This document shows positions 7,430 to 14,528 of a stretch of DNA of 33,543 nucleotides, piece by piece. The notes below the pieces were generated by a model that saw only the letters and a program-made list of their open reading frames with translations, did not search any database and was not told where the DNA came from. Origin of the DNA: Lachnospiraceae bacterium (GTDB taxonomy: Bacteria; Bacillota; Clostridia; Lachnospirales; Lachnospiraceae); the NCBI GenBank assembly GCA_024693545.1, contig JAILKT010000163.1, forward strand, positions 1 to 33,543, given 5' to 3'. The first letter of the stretch is position 1, and every line of letters begins with the position of its first letter. The position numbers and the translations under genes are program-made.

Positions 7430-8014
7430 ATGCAAAGTAAAAAAACAAGAATTCTGGTTGAGGGAGCAGTTATGCTTGCCCTTGCCACAGCACTTAGTTT
7501 CATTCAGATCTACAAACTGCCTTGGGGCGGATCGATCACCCTGTTTTCCATGCTTCCGATACTTCTTTTCTCGATCAGACGCGGTGTGAAGATGGGACTC
7601 GCTGTTTCTTTCCTGTATTCCCTGATCCAGTTCTTCCAGGGAATAACTGATGGCCTTTTCGGATGGGGACTTACCCCGGGTATGTTGATCGCGTGCATAC
7701 TTTTGGATTATATCATCGCATTTACGGTACTCGGCCTTGGCGGAATTTTCCGCAAAAAGAAGACTGCCGGCTGGATCGGCGGAATAGCACTGGCTATAAC
7801 ACTTCGTTTTGTGATGCATTTCCTGAGCGGAGTGATCATTTGGAAGAGTTTCGGAGAACTTTGGGATGGTTTCTCTACGGACAGCTCGGTACTTTACAGC
7901 TTGCTCTATAACGGCTCGTATATGCTTCCGGAACTAGTGATCACGACCGTTATCGCAGTTATCCTGCTTCATATTCCCCATGTTGAGAAGCTTTTCAGAC
8001 CCGATGAAGTGTAA
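7430..8014 (+). CDS. thiT: Thiamine transporter, ECF S component (ThiT)
   Basis: This 194-residue hydrophobic protein has about six membrane helices. It carries ThiT landmarks: a first helix with EGAVMLALATALSFI, then the loop KLPWGGSITLFSMLPILLFS, the segment LLDYIIAFTVLGLGG, and near the end LYNGSYMLPELVIT, which contributes to the thiamine pocket in this family. It binds thiamine and uses the shared energising module (EcfT plus two ATPases) encoded elsewhere. Control by a TPP riboswitch directly upstream supports the substrate. It appears to be a single-gene transcript ended by the terminator near 8149. Confidence 0.94.
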   Translation: MQSKKTRILVEGAVMLALATALSFIQIYKLPWGGSITLFSMLPILLFSIRRGVKMGLAVSFLYSLIQFFQGITDGLFGWGLTPGMLIACILLDYIIAFTVLGLGGIFRKKKTAGWIGGIALAITLRFVMHFLSGVIIWKSFGELWDGFSTDSSVLYSLLYNGSYMLPELVITTVIAVILLHIPHVEKLFRPDEV

Positions 8015-8027
8015 AAGATCCCGGGCA

Positions 8028-8123
8028 GATGTGGACCCCTGGGGACGGGGGTTGTGGTCCAACTTCAATTTTTTTGATGTGGACCCTTGGGGACGGGGGT
8101 TGTGGTCCAACTTCAATTTTTTT
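8028..8123 (+). repeat. Tandem pair of 48-bp repeats with GGGGACGGGGG core
   Basis: Two copies (8028-8075 and 8076-8123) differ by one base. Each carries inverted arm words TGGACC and GGTCCA around the core TGGGGACGGGGGTTGT, followed by AACTTCAA and seven T residues. The core is the same as in the three other clusters in this window, but the arm words differ. Each copy could fold into a hairpin followed by a T-run and might act as an extra terminator after thiT. Confidence 0.85.
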
Positions 8124-8148
8124 AAGTAAATTTTTCTCTTCGGAGTGA

Positions 8149-8173
8149 GGCGGTAGTTTTCTACCGCCTTTTT
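8149..8173 (+). terminator. Intrinsic terminator downstream of thiT
   Basis: Perfect 8-bp stem GGCGGTAG/CTACCGCC (8149-8156 and 8161-8168) with a TTTT loop, followed by TTTTTAATTGTTTT. Confidence 0.88.
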
Positions 8174-8395
8174 AATTGTTTTATCGGAAATAAGTCAATT
8201 GTCAATGCCGCAAAGAAGGTCTTTGCGGTTCTTTGAATACTTTCGGCAGTAGCCGAGGACCGGTTTGACCCGAAAGCCGCGGTATTTTTTCGTGGACACG
8301 TTTTTCAATCTGAAGTACTATATTACAAAACGGAAGATATAACCCGCCTCTAAGTGAGCAGGTGGACCTTGACAAGAAGACCGGGAGAATCATAG
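8174..8395. other. Gene-free stretch with several small hairpins
   Basis: No protein is supported. Hairpins seen are CCGCAAAG/CTTTGCGG (near 8209-8230), and CTTTCGG/CCGAAAG (near 8240-8276). An imperfect stem ACCGGTTT/AAAGCCGCGGT (near 8260-8283) is followed by ATTTTTT, which may be a second terminator. The last 15 bases include GGGAG, a ribosome-site-like sequence for the pseudogene at 8396. Confidence 0.4.
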
Positions 8396-8570
8396 ATGAA
8401 AATAGTTGTATTAAGCAGTGTACTTAAAAAAGGAACAGTCAGACAAGATCAAAGAAACGACGGCAAAAATCGGTGCCGGGGTGTGTTTTGTGCGGGCCGA
8501 AAGCGAGATCCCCGGGGATTTCAGGGATACTGAGTGGGATGGTCTCCAAGGGACCGTGTCTTGCAAGTGA
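8396..8570 (+). pseudogene. Frameshifted 5' remnant of a D-2-hydroxyacid dehydrogenase gene
   Basis: An ATG preceded by GGGAG opens with MKIVVLSSVLKK, then the frame shifts at the run of six A residues (8425-8431). In the neighbouring frame it continues KEQSDKIKETTAKIGAGVCF followed by VRAESEIPGDF. This matches the first 45-50 residues of NAD-dependent D-2-hydroxyacid/phosphoglycerate dehydrogenases (substrate-binding domain start). The NAD-binding domain and catalytic residues are gone and the frame stops at 8570. I am fairly confident it is a dead fragment. Confidence 0.6.
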
Positions 8571-8589
8571 TCGGTGTAAACGATAAAAT
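8561..8589 (+). promoter_or_regulatory. Candidate promoter of the peptide-export operon
   Basis: TTGCAA (8561-8566) and TAAAAT (8584-8589) are 17 bases apart, about 40 bases before the first gene of the operon. The -35 match is only partial, so this is tentative. Confidence 0.4.
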
Positions 8590-8630
8590 GTATAGAGGTA
8601 TATCGGATTTAAATAGGAGGATGGGGACAT

Positions 8631-8867
8631 ATGTCTGATGATCAAAAACAAAATCTTTTCAGGGACAAAGTCGTAGAACGGGCTTCGAGTCCGGAATCTC
8701 TCAATGATTATATTCACGTTACCACGACTCCGCTCTGGATCGTTCTTATCGCTCTTTTGGTGCTGCTTCTGGGGATCATCGCCTGGGGTATATTCGGCAA
8801 GGTTGACAGGCACAGTGAAAACGGTGGGATCGAAGAGGTTCACCCGATCGAATATGTGATCAACTGA
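8631..8867 (+). CDS. Short HlyD-like (NHLM secretion protein) membrane anchor, periplasmic part missing
   Basis: This 78-residue protein starts ten bases after AGGAGG. Residues 8-32 (NLFRDKVVERASSPESLND, then YIHVTT) match the conserved cytoplasmic head of HlyD-type NHLM bacteriocin secretion proteins, where FR...LERLSSPEQLD...VT precedes the membrane helix. The helix follows at about 35-55 (WIVLIALLVLLLGIIAWGIF). Full-length relatives then continue with a long extracytoplasmic lipoyl/beta-barrel part. Here only about 20 residues follow, ending HPIEYVIN. The end could be the original C-terminus joined by an in-frame deletion; that is inference. It leads the operon of two NHLP-type ABC exporters. 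Confidence 0.7.
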   Translation: MSDDQKQNLFRDKVVERASSPESLNDYIHVTTTPLWIVLIALLVLLLGIIAWGIFGKVDRHSENGGIEEVHPIEYVIN

Positions 8868-8940
8868 CATAACGGATAATTGTTACAACAGCGGATGGGA
8901 AACAGAAGTGACGTGAGAGCACTTCCGGACGGAGTAGAAA

Positions 8941-11142
8941 ATGGCAGGAAAGAAGATTAAGCAACCGGTACAAAAGGGAGTAGCCAAGGTCCCTGTAGTC
9001 ATGCAGCTTGAAGCACTTGAATGCGGGGCGGCATGTCTTTGTATGGTTATGGCTTATTATGATAAATGGATCCCTCTCGAACAGGTACGTAAAGATTGCG
9101 GCGTCAGCCGTGACGGCAGCAAGGCGAGCAATATCCTGAAGGCCGCCAGAAATTATGGGTTCGAGGCAAAGGGGTTCAGGTGTGAACCCGAGCAGCTGCG
9201 CAAAGGTGGTACTTTTCCATGTATTGTACACTGGGAATTTGACCATTTTGTGGTCTGTGACGGTTTCAAGGGTGACAAGGTCTATCTTAATGACCCGGCC
9301 CGCGGTGATTATATCGTTTCGTTTGAAGAGTTTGATGCGGCATTTACGGGTATATGTCTCGTGATCAAGCCCACCGAGGGCTTTGAGCCGAGCGGAAAGC
9401 CGAGAAGCATCATCGAATTTGCAAAGAAGAGGCTCAGGGGCGCCGAAAGCGCCATGGCCTTTGTCATGATCACGACTGCGATCGCGTCGCTCATAGGAAT
9501 TCTTAATGCGGGCTTTTCCAGGGTGTTTATGGACGAACTGATGACCGGAGATGAACCGGGATGGTATGTGCCGTTTTTGATCGGGATATCCGTGATCACG
9601 CTCATACATCTGATAGCCGCATGGATCAGGGCGGTGTACTCACTCAGGCTTAGCGGCAAGATGGCGGTCGTGGGGAACAGTACGTATATGTGGAAAGCCC
9701 TCAGGCTTCCGCTGGAGTTCTATTCCCAGCGGTGGGCGGGTGATATCCAGCAGCGTAAACTGGCCAACGGTATGCTTTCCGGGCAGATCGTCGATATACT
9801 CGCACCTATGGTGATAGAGACGCTTATGGCTGTCTTTTATCTTGCTGTCATGTCCAGGTATTCACTCCTTCTTTCGTTTGTGGGGATACTGTCTGTCCTT
9901 TCTCAGCTTATCCTTTCAATGTATATTTCCAAAAAACGAATCAATATCACCCGTGTTATGATGCGCGACAGCGGAAAATTGGCGGGAGCAACGGTAAACG
10001 GTGTTGAGATGATCGAAACCATCAAAGCAAGCGGTGCCGAAAACGGTTTCTTTGAAATGTGGGCAGGCTATCAGGCATCGGTTAATTCGCAGAATGTCCG
10101 TTTCGAACGCATAAACCAGTTCCTCGGAATGGTGCCGGGAATAATAGCAGGGGTAATGAATGTTGTTGTTCTTGTACTCGGAGTGTGGATGACGATCCGG
10201 GGCGAGTTTACAACGGGTATGATCCTGGCATTCCAGGGATTCCTCGTATCGTTTACGGCTCCCATACAGCAGCTCATCGATTCGGGACAACAGCTTCAGG
10301 AAATGCGTACATCGATGGAACGTATTGAAGATGTTATGGAATATCCCGATGATGAGATACTCAGTAAGTCGGTAACTACCGATGTTGAAGCACTTGAGGA
10401 AGAAACGGAGGATTTCAATAAGCTTTCGGGCGGATTTGTGATGAAAGACGTGACATTCGGATATTCGCGTCTTGCACCGCCGCTGATCGAGAATTTTAAT
10501 CTTGAGCTTAAACAGGGAGAAAGGGTTGCTTTGGTCGGTGCATCGGGATGCGGAAAGTCAACACTTTCGAAGCTGATCTCCGGACTTTATCAGCCGTGGA
10601 GCGGCGAGATACTCTTTGACGGCAAGAAGATCACGCAGATAGACAGAAACGTCTTTACGGGATCTGTTGCGGTCGTCGATCAGGATATCATTCTCTTTGA
10701 GGATACTATCGCAAATAATATTAAAATGTGGGATAACTCGATCGAGGATTTCGAGATGATCCTTGCAGCCCGTGACGCACAGCTTCACGAAGACATTATG
10801 CGAAGGAACGGGGGCTATCAATACAAGCTTACCGAGGGCGGAAAGAACTTCTCGGGCGGACAGCGTCAGCGACTTGAGATCGCCAGAGTCCTTGCACAGG
10901 ATCCCACGCTGATAATAATGGATGAAGCAACGAGCGCGCTTGATGCCAAGACGGAATATGAAGTTGTCAAATCGATAAAAGACAGAGGAATATCGTGTGT
11001 TGTTATCGCACACCGGCTTTCGACTGTGCGCGATTGTGACGAGATCATAGTCATGGATCACGGAAAGGTGGTCGAGCGGGGTACTCATGATCAGTTAATG
11101 GCGCAGGACGGCGTATATAAAACGCTTGTAACATCAGAGTAG
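8941..11142 (+). CDS. NHLM/NHLP-type peptide ABC exporter with N-terminal C39 peptidase
   Basis: This 733-residue exporter cleaves a double-glycine leader while pumping the peptide out. The C39 peptidase domain (residues 16-135) has Q22, the nucleophile C28 in LECGAACL, H102 in DHFVV, and D118 in LNDPARG, so the triad is complete. A six-helix transmembrane domain follows (about 160-440). The ATPase has Walker A GASGCGKST (533-541), signature NFSGGQRQR (from 636), Walker B LIIMDEATSALD and the H-loop IAHRLST. The DEATSALDAKTEYEV context is typical of NHLP bacteriocin exporters. It is followed 13 bases later by the second ABC gene. The likely substrate is the leader peptide encoded at 13360. 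Confidence 0.94.
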   Translation: MAGKKIKQPVQKGVAKVPVVMQLEALECGAACLCMVMAYYDKWIPLEQVRKDCGVSRDGSKASNILKAARNYGFEAKGFRCEPEQLRKGGTFPCIVHWEFDHFVVCDGFKGDKVYLNDPARGDYIVSFEEFDAAFTGICLVIKPTEGFEPSGKPRSIIEFAKKRLRGAESAMAFVMITTAIASLIGILNAGFSRVFMDELMTGDEPGWYVPFLIGISVITLIHLIAAWIRAVYSLRLSGKMAVVGNSTYMWKALRLPLEFYSQRWAGDIQQRKLANGMLSGQIVDILAPMVIETLMAVFYLAVMSRYSLLLSFVGILSVLSQLILSMYISKKRINITRVMMRDSGKLAGATVNGVEMIETIKASGAENGFFEMWAGYQASVNSQNVRFERINQFLGMVPGIIAGVMNVVVLVLGVWMTIRGEFTTGMILAFQGFLVSFTAPIQQLIDSGQQLQEMRTSMERIEDVMEYPDDEILSKSVTTDVEALEEETEDFNKLSGGFVMKDVTFGYSRLAPPLIENFNLELKQGERVALVGASGCGKSTLSKLISGLYQPWSGEILFDGKKITQIDRNVFTGSVAVVDQDIILFEDTIANNIKMWDNSIEDFEMILAARDAQLHEDIMRRNGGYQYKLTEGGKNFSGGQRQRLEIARVLAQDPTLIIMDEATSALDAKTEYEVVKSIKDRGISCVVIAHRLSTVRDCDEIIVMDHGKVVERGTHDQLMAQDGVYKTLVTSE

Positions 11143-11155
11143 GAGGAGCTTCGAT

Positions 11156-13345
11156 ATGGGCTGGTTTGAAGAACAGATACTCGCCAGAGAAAAGGCGGAT
11201 CAGGCAGTTTTTGAAGACTCCTTCCGACAGATGGCGGGTGCGGTAATGGGCAAACGCATTGCCGAAGCGTTTAGTGACGATCGCCGTATCGCAACCGACG
11301 CGATCGGTGAGATCCTTAAATATTATCATATCAAGCCACAGGAAATACCGGAAACGATCGTTGATCTGAACGAGGTACTTGAATATCTTTTAAGACCCAG
11401 CGGGATCATGAGGCGTCACGTGATACTCAGGAAGAACTGGTATCGTGACTGCATGGGCGCAATGCTCGGCATAAGGAAGGATGACGGAAGTGTTGTGGCT
11501 CTCATACCGGGCAGATTTTCGGGATACAGCTTTTTTGACAGAAAGACCGGAAAGATGGTAAGGCTCAGCAGGAAAACACAAGATATGATCGAGCCGGAAG
11601 CCATTGCATTTTATAAACCGTTTCCTCTTGAGAAGATGACCGTAAGATCATTTGTGAGGTATATCGCCGGGCAGGTTGAAGGAGCCGATATCATATTACT
11701 TCTGATCTCAATGGGGATCATTACCGGAACGGGTATGATCCTTCCTGTAATGAATGAAGTCCTCTTCTCCGACGTGATCGGATCGGGCAGCAATTCAATG
11801 CTTCTCGGCGCCGCGATCTTTATGATCTGTGTTACTGTGGGCGGACTGCTGTTTACATCGATCAGGGGACTGCTCACGGCGAAGATCGGATTGAAACTCG
11901 ATTTGCAGGTAGAGGCGGCGACAATGATGCGCATCCTGTCGCTGCCGGCATCGTTCTTTAAGAATTACAGCGCGGGCGAGCTCAGCAGCAGGGCGGCAAA
12001 CGTTACGGGACTTTGCGGAAATATCGTTACCATGATATTTACTACAGGGTTGACGGCGCTCTTGTCACTCGTATATATATTACAGATATTTGCTTATGCA
12101 CCGTCGCTGGTGTGGCCGGCATTTACAGTTATGTTCATAACGCTTATGGTCACGATGATTCAGGTCGTAATGAGAGTCAGAGTAAACCGCGAACGAATGG
12201 ATATAGCCGGCAAGGAAAGCGGTATGAGTTTTCAGATGATATCCGGAGTGCAAAAAATCAGGCTTTCGGGTGCCGAAAGAAGAGCTTTTGCGAGATGGGG
12301 ATCTTTATATGCGAAGGAGGCAGTCCTTGAGTACGATCCGCCGCTCTTTCTGAAAATCGGAAAAGTGATAACACTTGCGGTGTCGCTTATCGGAACTATC
12401 GTAATTTATTCGGCAGCGGTCCGAAGCGGAGTGTCGGTCGCCGAATACTATGCGTTCAGTGCGGCTTACGGAATTGTAAGCACGGCATTTACGGCGCTTT
12501 CCGATATCGCCGATACTGTTGCGGAGATCAGGCCGATGATCGAAATGGCAAGCCCTATATTTGAAGCAGTTCCCGAGATAGCTGTAGATAAACCGATAGT
12601 AACGCGTCTGTCGGGAGGAATAGAACTTAACAATATTACGTTCAGGTACGTGGAGGATATGCCCCCTGTTCTTGATGATCTGACGCTCAAGATCCGTTCG
12701 GGGCAGTATGTCGCTATAGTCGGCGGAACGGGATGCGGAAAATCAACGCTTATGCGTATAATGCTCGGCTTTGAAACGCCTCAGAAGGGAGCGGTATATT
12801 TTGACGGGCGTGACCTTAAGCGCCTTGATCTTAAGTCGCTTCGCAGAAGGATCGGTACCGTGCTTCAGGGTGGAAAACTTCTTGTCGGAAGCATTTTTGA
12901 GAATATAGTAGTTTCGGATCCCGGGCTGACGATGGATGATGCATGGGAGGCTGCCGAGATATCGGGACTGGCGGATGATATACGGAACATGCCGATGGGA
13001 ATGTACACGATGATATCCGAGGGTCAGGGAGGAATATCCGGAGGACAGCGGCAGCGCCTCCTTATAGCGCGTGCAATAGCGCCCAAACCTAAAATTTTGA
13101 TGCTTGACGAGGCAACAAGTGCGCTGGATAATATTACTCAAAAGCAGGTTTCGGATGCACTCGGAAAAATGAATTGCACGAGGATAGTTATAGCACATCG
13201 ACTGTCTACCATTATGCAGTGCGATCGTATTGTCATGCTTGACGGTGGTAAAATTGTTGAGGACGGAACTTATGATGAGCTTATTGCTGCAAACGGTAAG
13301 TTTGCGGAGCTGGTTGCAAGACAGAGACTTGATGATCAAAACTGA
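11156..13345 (+). CDS. NHLM/NHLP-type ABC exporter, ATP-binding/permease without peptidase
   Basis: A 729-residue partner transporter. The first 150 residues are an accessory domain typical of the second NHLM exporter (VILRKNWYRDCMGAMLGIRK, then VALIPGRFSGYSFFD); it replaces the C39 peptidase and has no cysteine triad. The membrane domain spans about 170-450. The ATPase domain has Walker A GTGCGKST (524-531), signature ISGGQRQRLL (S628 onward), Walker B ILMLDEATSALD and the H-loop VIAHRLST, all intact. AGGAGGAG precedes the start. Together with the C39 exporter it probably forms a heterodimer dedicated to the peptide encoded 14 bases downstream. Confidence 0.93.
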   Translation: MGWFEEQILAREKADQAVFEDSFRQMAGAVMGKRIAEAFSDDRRIATDAIGEILKYYHIKPQEIPETIVDLNEVLEYLLRPSGIMRRHVILRKNWYRDCMGAMLGIRKDDGSVVALIPGRFSGYSFFDRKTGKMVRLSRKTQDMIEPEAIAFYKPFPLEKMTVRSFVRYIAGQVEGADIILLLISMGIITGTGMILPVMNEVLFSDVIGSGSNSMLLGAAIFMICVTVGGLLFTSIRGLLTAKIGLKLDLQVEAATMMRILSLPASFFKNYSAGELSSRAANVTGLCGNIVTMIFTTGLTALLSLVYILQIFAYAPSLVWPAFTVMFITLMVTMIQVVMRVRVNRERMDIAGKESGMSFQMISGVQKIRLSGAERRAFARWGSLYAKEAVLEYDPPLFLKIGKVITLAVSLIGTIVIYSAAVRSGVSVAEYYAFSAAYGIVSTAFTALSDIADTVAEIRPMIEMASPIFEAVPEIAVDKPIVTRLSGGIELNNITFRYVEDMPPVLDDLTLKIRSGQYVAIVGGTGCGKSTLMRIMLGFETPQKGAVYFDGRDLKRLDLKSLRRRIGTVLQGGKLLVGSIFENIVVSDPGLTMDDAWEAAEISGLADDIRNMPMGMYTMISEGQGGISGGQRQRLLIARAIAPKPKILMLDEATSALDNITQKQVSDALGKMNCTRIVIAHRLSTIMQCDRIVMLDGGKIVEDGTYDELIAANGKFAELVARQRLDDQN

Positions 13346-13359
13346 AGGAGGTATTTGAC

Positions 13360-13572
13360 ATGAGTACAAGCGAAAAGTACAACAATAATTCAGACAAAAA
13401 GGCTGAGGATGAGAAGAAAAAGGCTTTGGAAGGTGAAGGTATCGAGGCCGTTTCCGATGATGCACTTGACGAAGTCGCAGGCGGAGCGAGAGGCGGAAGA
13501 GGAGGAATCGGCCAGCTTGGAAGGGCAAAACCCGGAAGCTTTAATCTCCCCGGAAACATTGAACGTCTGTGA
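13360..13572 (+). CDS. Double-glycine leader peptide, probable substrate of the exporter (bacteriocin or signal precursor)
   Basis: A 70-residue precursor with a strong AAGGAGG site. Residues 1-42 look like a leader: charged, Lys/Glu-rich, ending IEAVSDDALDEVAGG, which is the common (L/V)SD..L..V.GG processing motif of NHLP/Nif11-like precursors. Cleavage after G42 would release a 28-residue core beginning ARGGRGGIGQLG and ending FNLPGNIERL. The core has no Cys or Thr and one Ser, so lanthionine, thioether or azole chemistry is unlikely. Two further GG pairs (45-46, 48-49) directly follow the cleavage site. Position immediately after both exporters makes it their most likely cargo. Whether it is an antimicrobial or a signal cannot be told. 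Confidence 0.82.
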   Translation: MSTSEKYNNNSDKKAEDEKKKALEGEGIEAVSDDALDEVAGGARGGRGGIGQLGRAKPGSFNLPGNIERL

Positions 13573-13592
13573 TAAAGGGATAATACAGTATT

Positions 13593-14528
13593 TTGCAGAA
13601 AACGAATGAATGGCATGATATGGTAACCGTTAATGACTATCTGAAAAGCAAATATGGTTGCAAAGTGTATAAACTTGCATTATCGGCCAAAGTCACGTGT
13701 CCGAACAGGGACGGAACGCTTGGGACACGTGGCTGTATTTTCTGCTCTGAAGGAGGATCGGGTGAGTTTGCGGCAGGAGCCGAAAAAAGTGTAAACGACC
13801 AGATCCTTGAAGCAAAAGCCCGTGTGGCTGCAAAGGCGGGACCGGGAGCCGGGTATATAGCCTATTTTCAGAGTTTCACCAACACGTACGGAGATTTTGA
13901 TTATCTGAGCAGGATGTTCCGTGAGGCCATAGGCGTCAGCGATGTAGTGATCCTTTCGATCGCCACGAGACCGGACTGTATCAGTGATGAGATGTACGGG
14001 CTTCTCGAGGAACTCAATAAGATAAAGCCGGTCTGGGTTGAGCTCGGACTTCAGACAGCAAATGAACAAACAGCTCGGTACATCAGGAGATGTTATGAGC
14101 TGCCCGTTTACGACGAATGTGTTGCACGGCTCAGATCGATCGGGATCGAGGTTATCACACATGTGATACTCGGACTGCCGGGAGAGACGAGGGAGGACAT
14201 GGCGGCAACCGTCAGGCACGTTGTGGAAGTCGGATCGAACGGGATAAAGCTTCAGCTGCTGCATGTCCTACGGGGCACAGACCTTGAGCGGGAGTACAGA
14301 CTCGGAAAAGTGCCTGTTATGGAACTTGACGAATATGTGGACCTATTAATGTATCTCTTAACATTGATACCGGATAACGTAGTGGTACACAGGCTGACCG
14401 GGGACGGTCCGAAAAAGGGACTTTTGGCACCTCTCTGGACGGGAGACAAAAAGAAGGTGCTTAATACAATAAATGCTGCTTTAAAGGAAAGGAAGACAAA
14501 TGGACATTATTTCAATGATCGCCGATGA
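13593..14528 (+). CDS. Radical SAM protein, YhcC/TIGR01212 family
   Basis: This 311-residue protein has the family's cluster motif CPNRDGTLGTRGCIFC (C36, C48, C51; a C-x11-C-x2-C spacing unlike the classical CxxxCxxC), then GYIAYFQSFTNTYGDFDYL, the glycine-rich SAM segment VWVELGLQTANEQTARYIRR, and ITHVILGLPGETREDM. I keep the TTG at 13593 (AAAGGGA 12 bases upstream) because family members begin with a Trp/Tyr-containing N-terminus before the YLK..(F/Y)G segment; ATG at 13620 is the alternative. Members occur widely outside peptide operons, and their reaction is not known to me. It starts 20 bases after the leader peptide gene and overlaps tex. Confidence 0.88.
   Translation: MQKTNEWHDMVTVNDYLKSKYGCKVYKLALSAKVTCPNRDGTLGTRGCIFCSEGGSGEFAAGAEKSVNDQILEAKARVAAKAGPGAGYIAYFQSFTNTYGDFDYLSRMFREAIGVSDVVILSIATRPDCISDEMYGLLEELNKIKPVWVELGLQTANEQTARYIRRCYELPVYDECVARLRSIGIEVITHVILGLPGETREDMAATVRHVVEVGSNGIKLQLLHVLRGTDLEREYRLGKVPVMELDEYVDLLMYLLTLIPDNVVVHRLTGDGPKKGLLAPLWTGDKKKVLNTINAALKERKTNGHYFNDRR

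Noticed and set aside
8860-9609. Long minus-strand open frame (249 codons) opposite the peptidase exporter gene
   Set aside because: It is fully antisense to a clear C39/ABC gene and reads as Arg/His/Leu-rich sequence without motifs, as expected of a shadow frame.
12743-13528. Minus-strand frame of 261 codons opposite the second ABC gene and the leader peptide
   Set aside because: Antisense to the ATPase domain with its Walker motifs; the translation is low in structure and has no recognisable domain.
13593-14528. Radical SAM protein called as a peptide-modifying enzyme
   Set aside because: Its cysteine spacing and motifs place it in the widespread YhcC/TIGR01212 group; it lacks a SPASM domain and a leader-binding domain that I can see.
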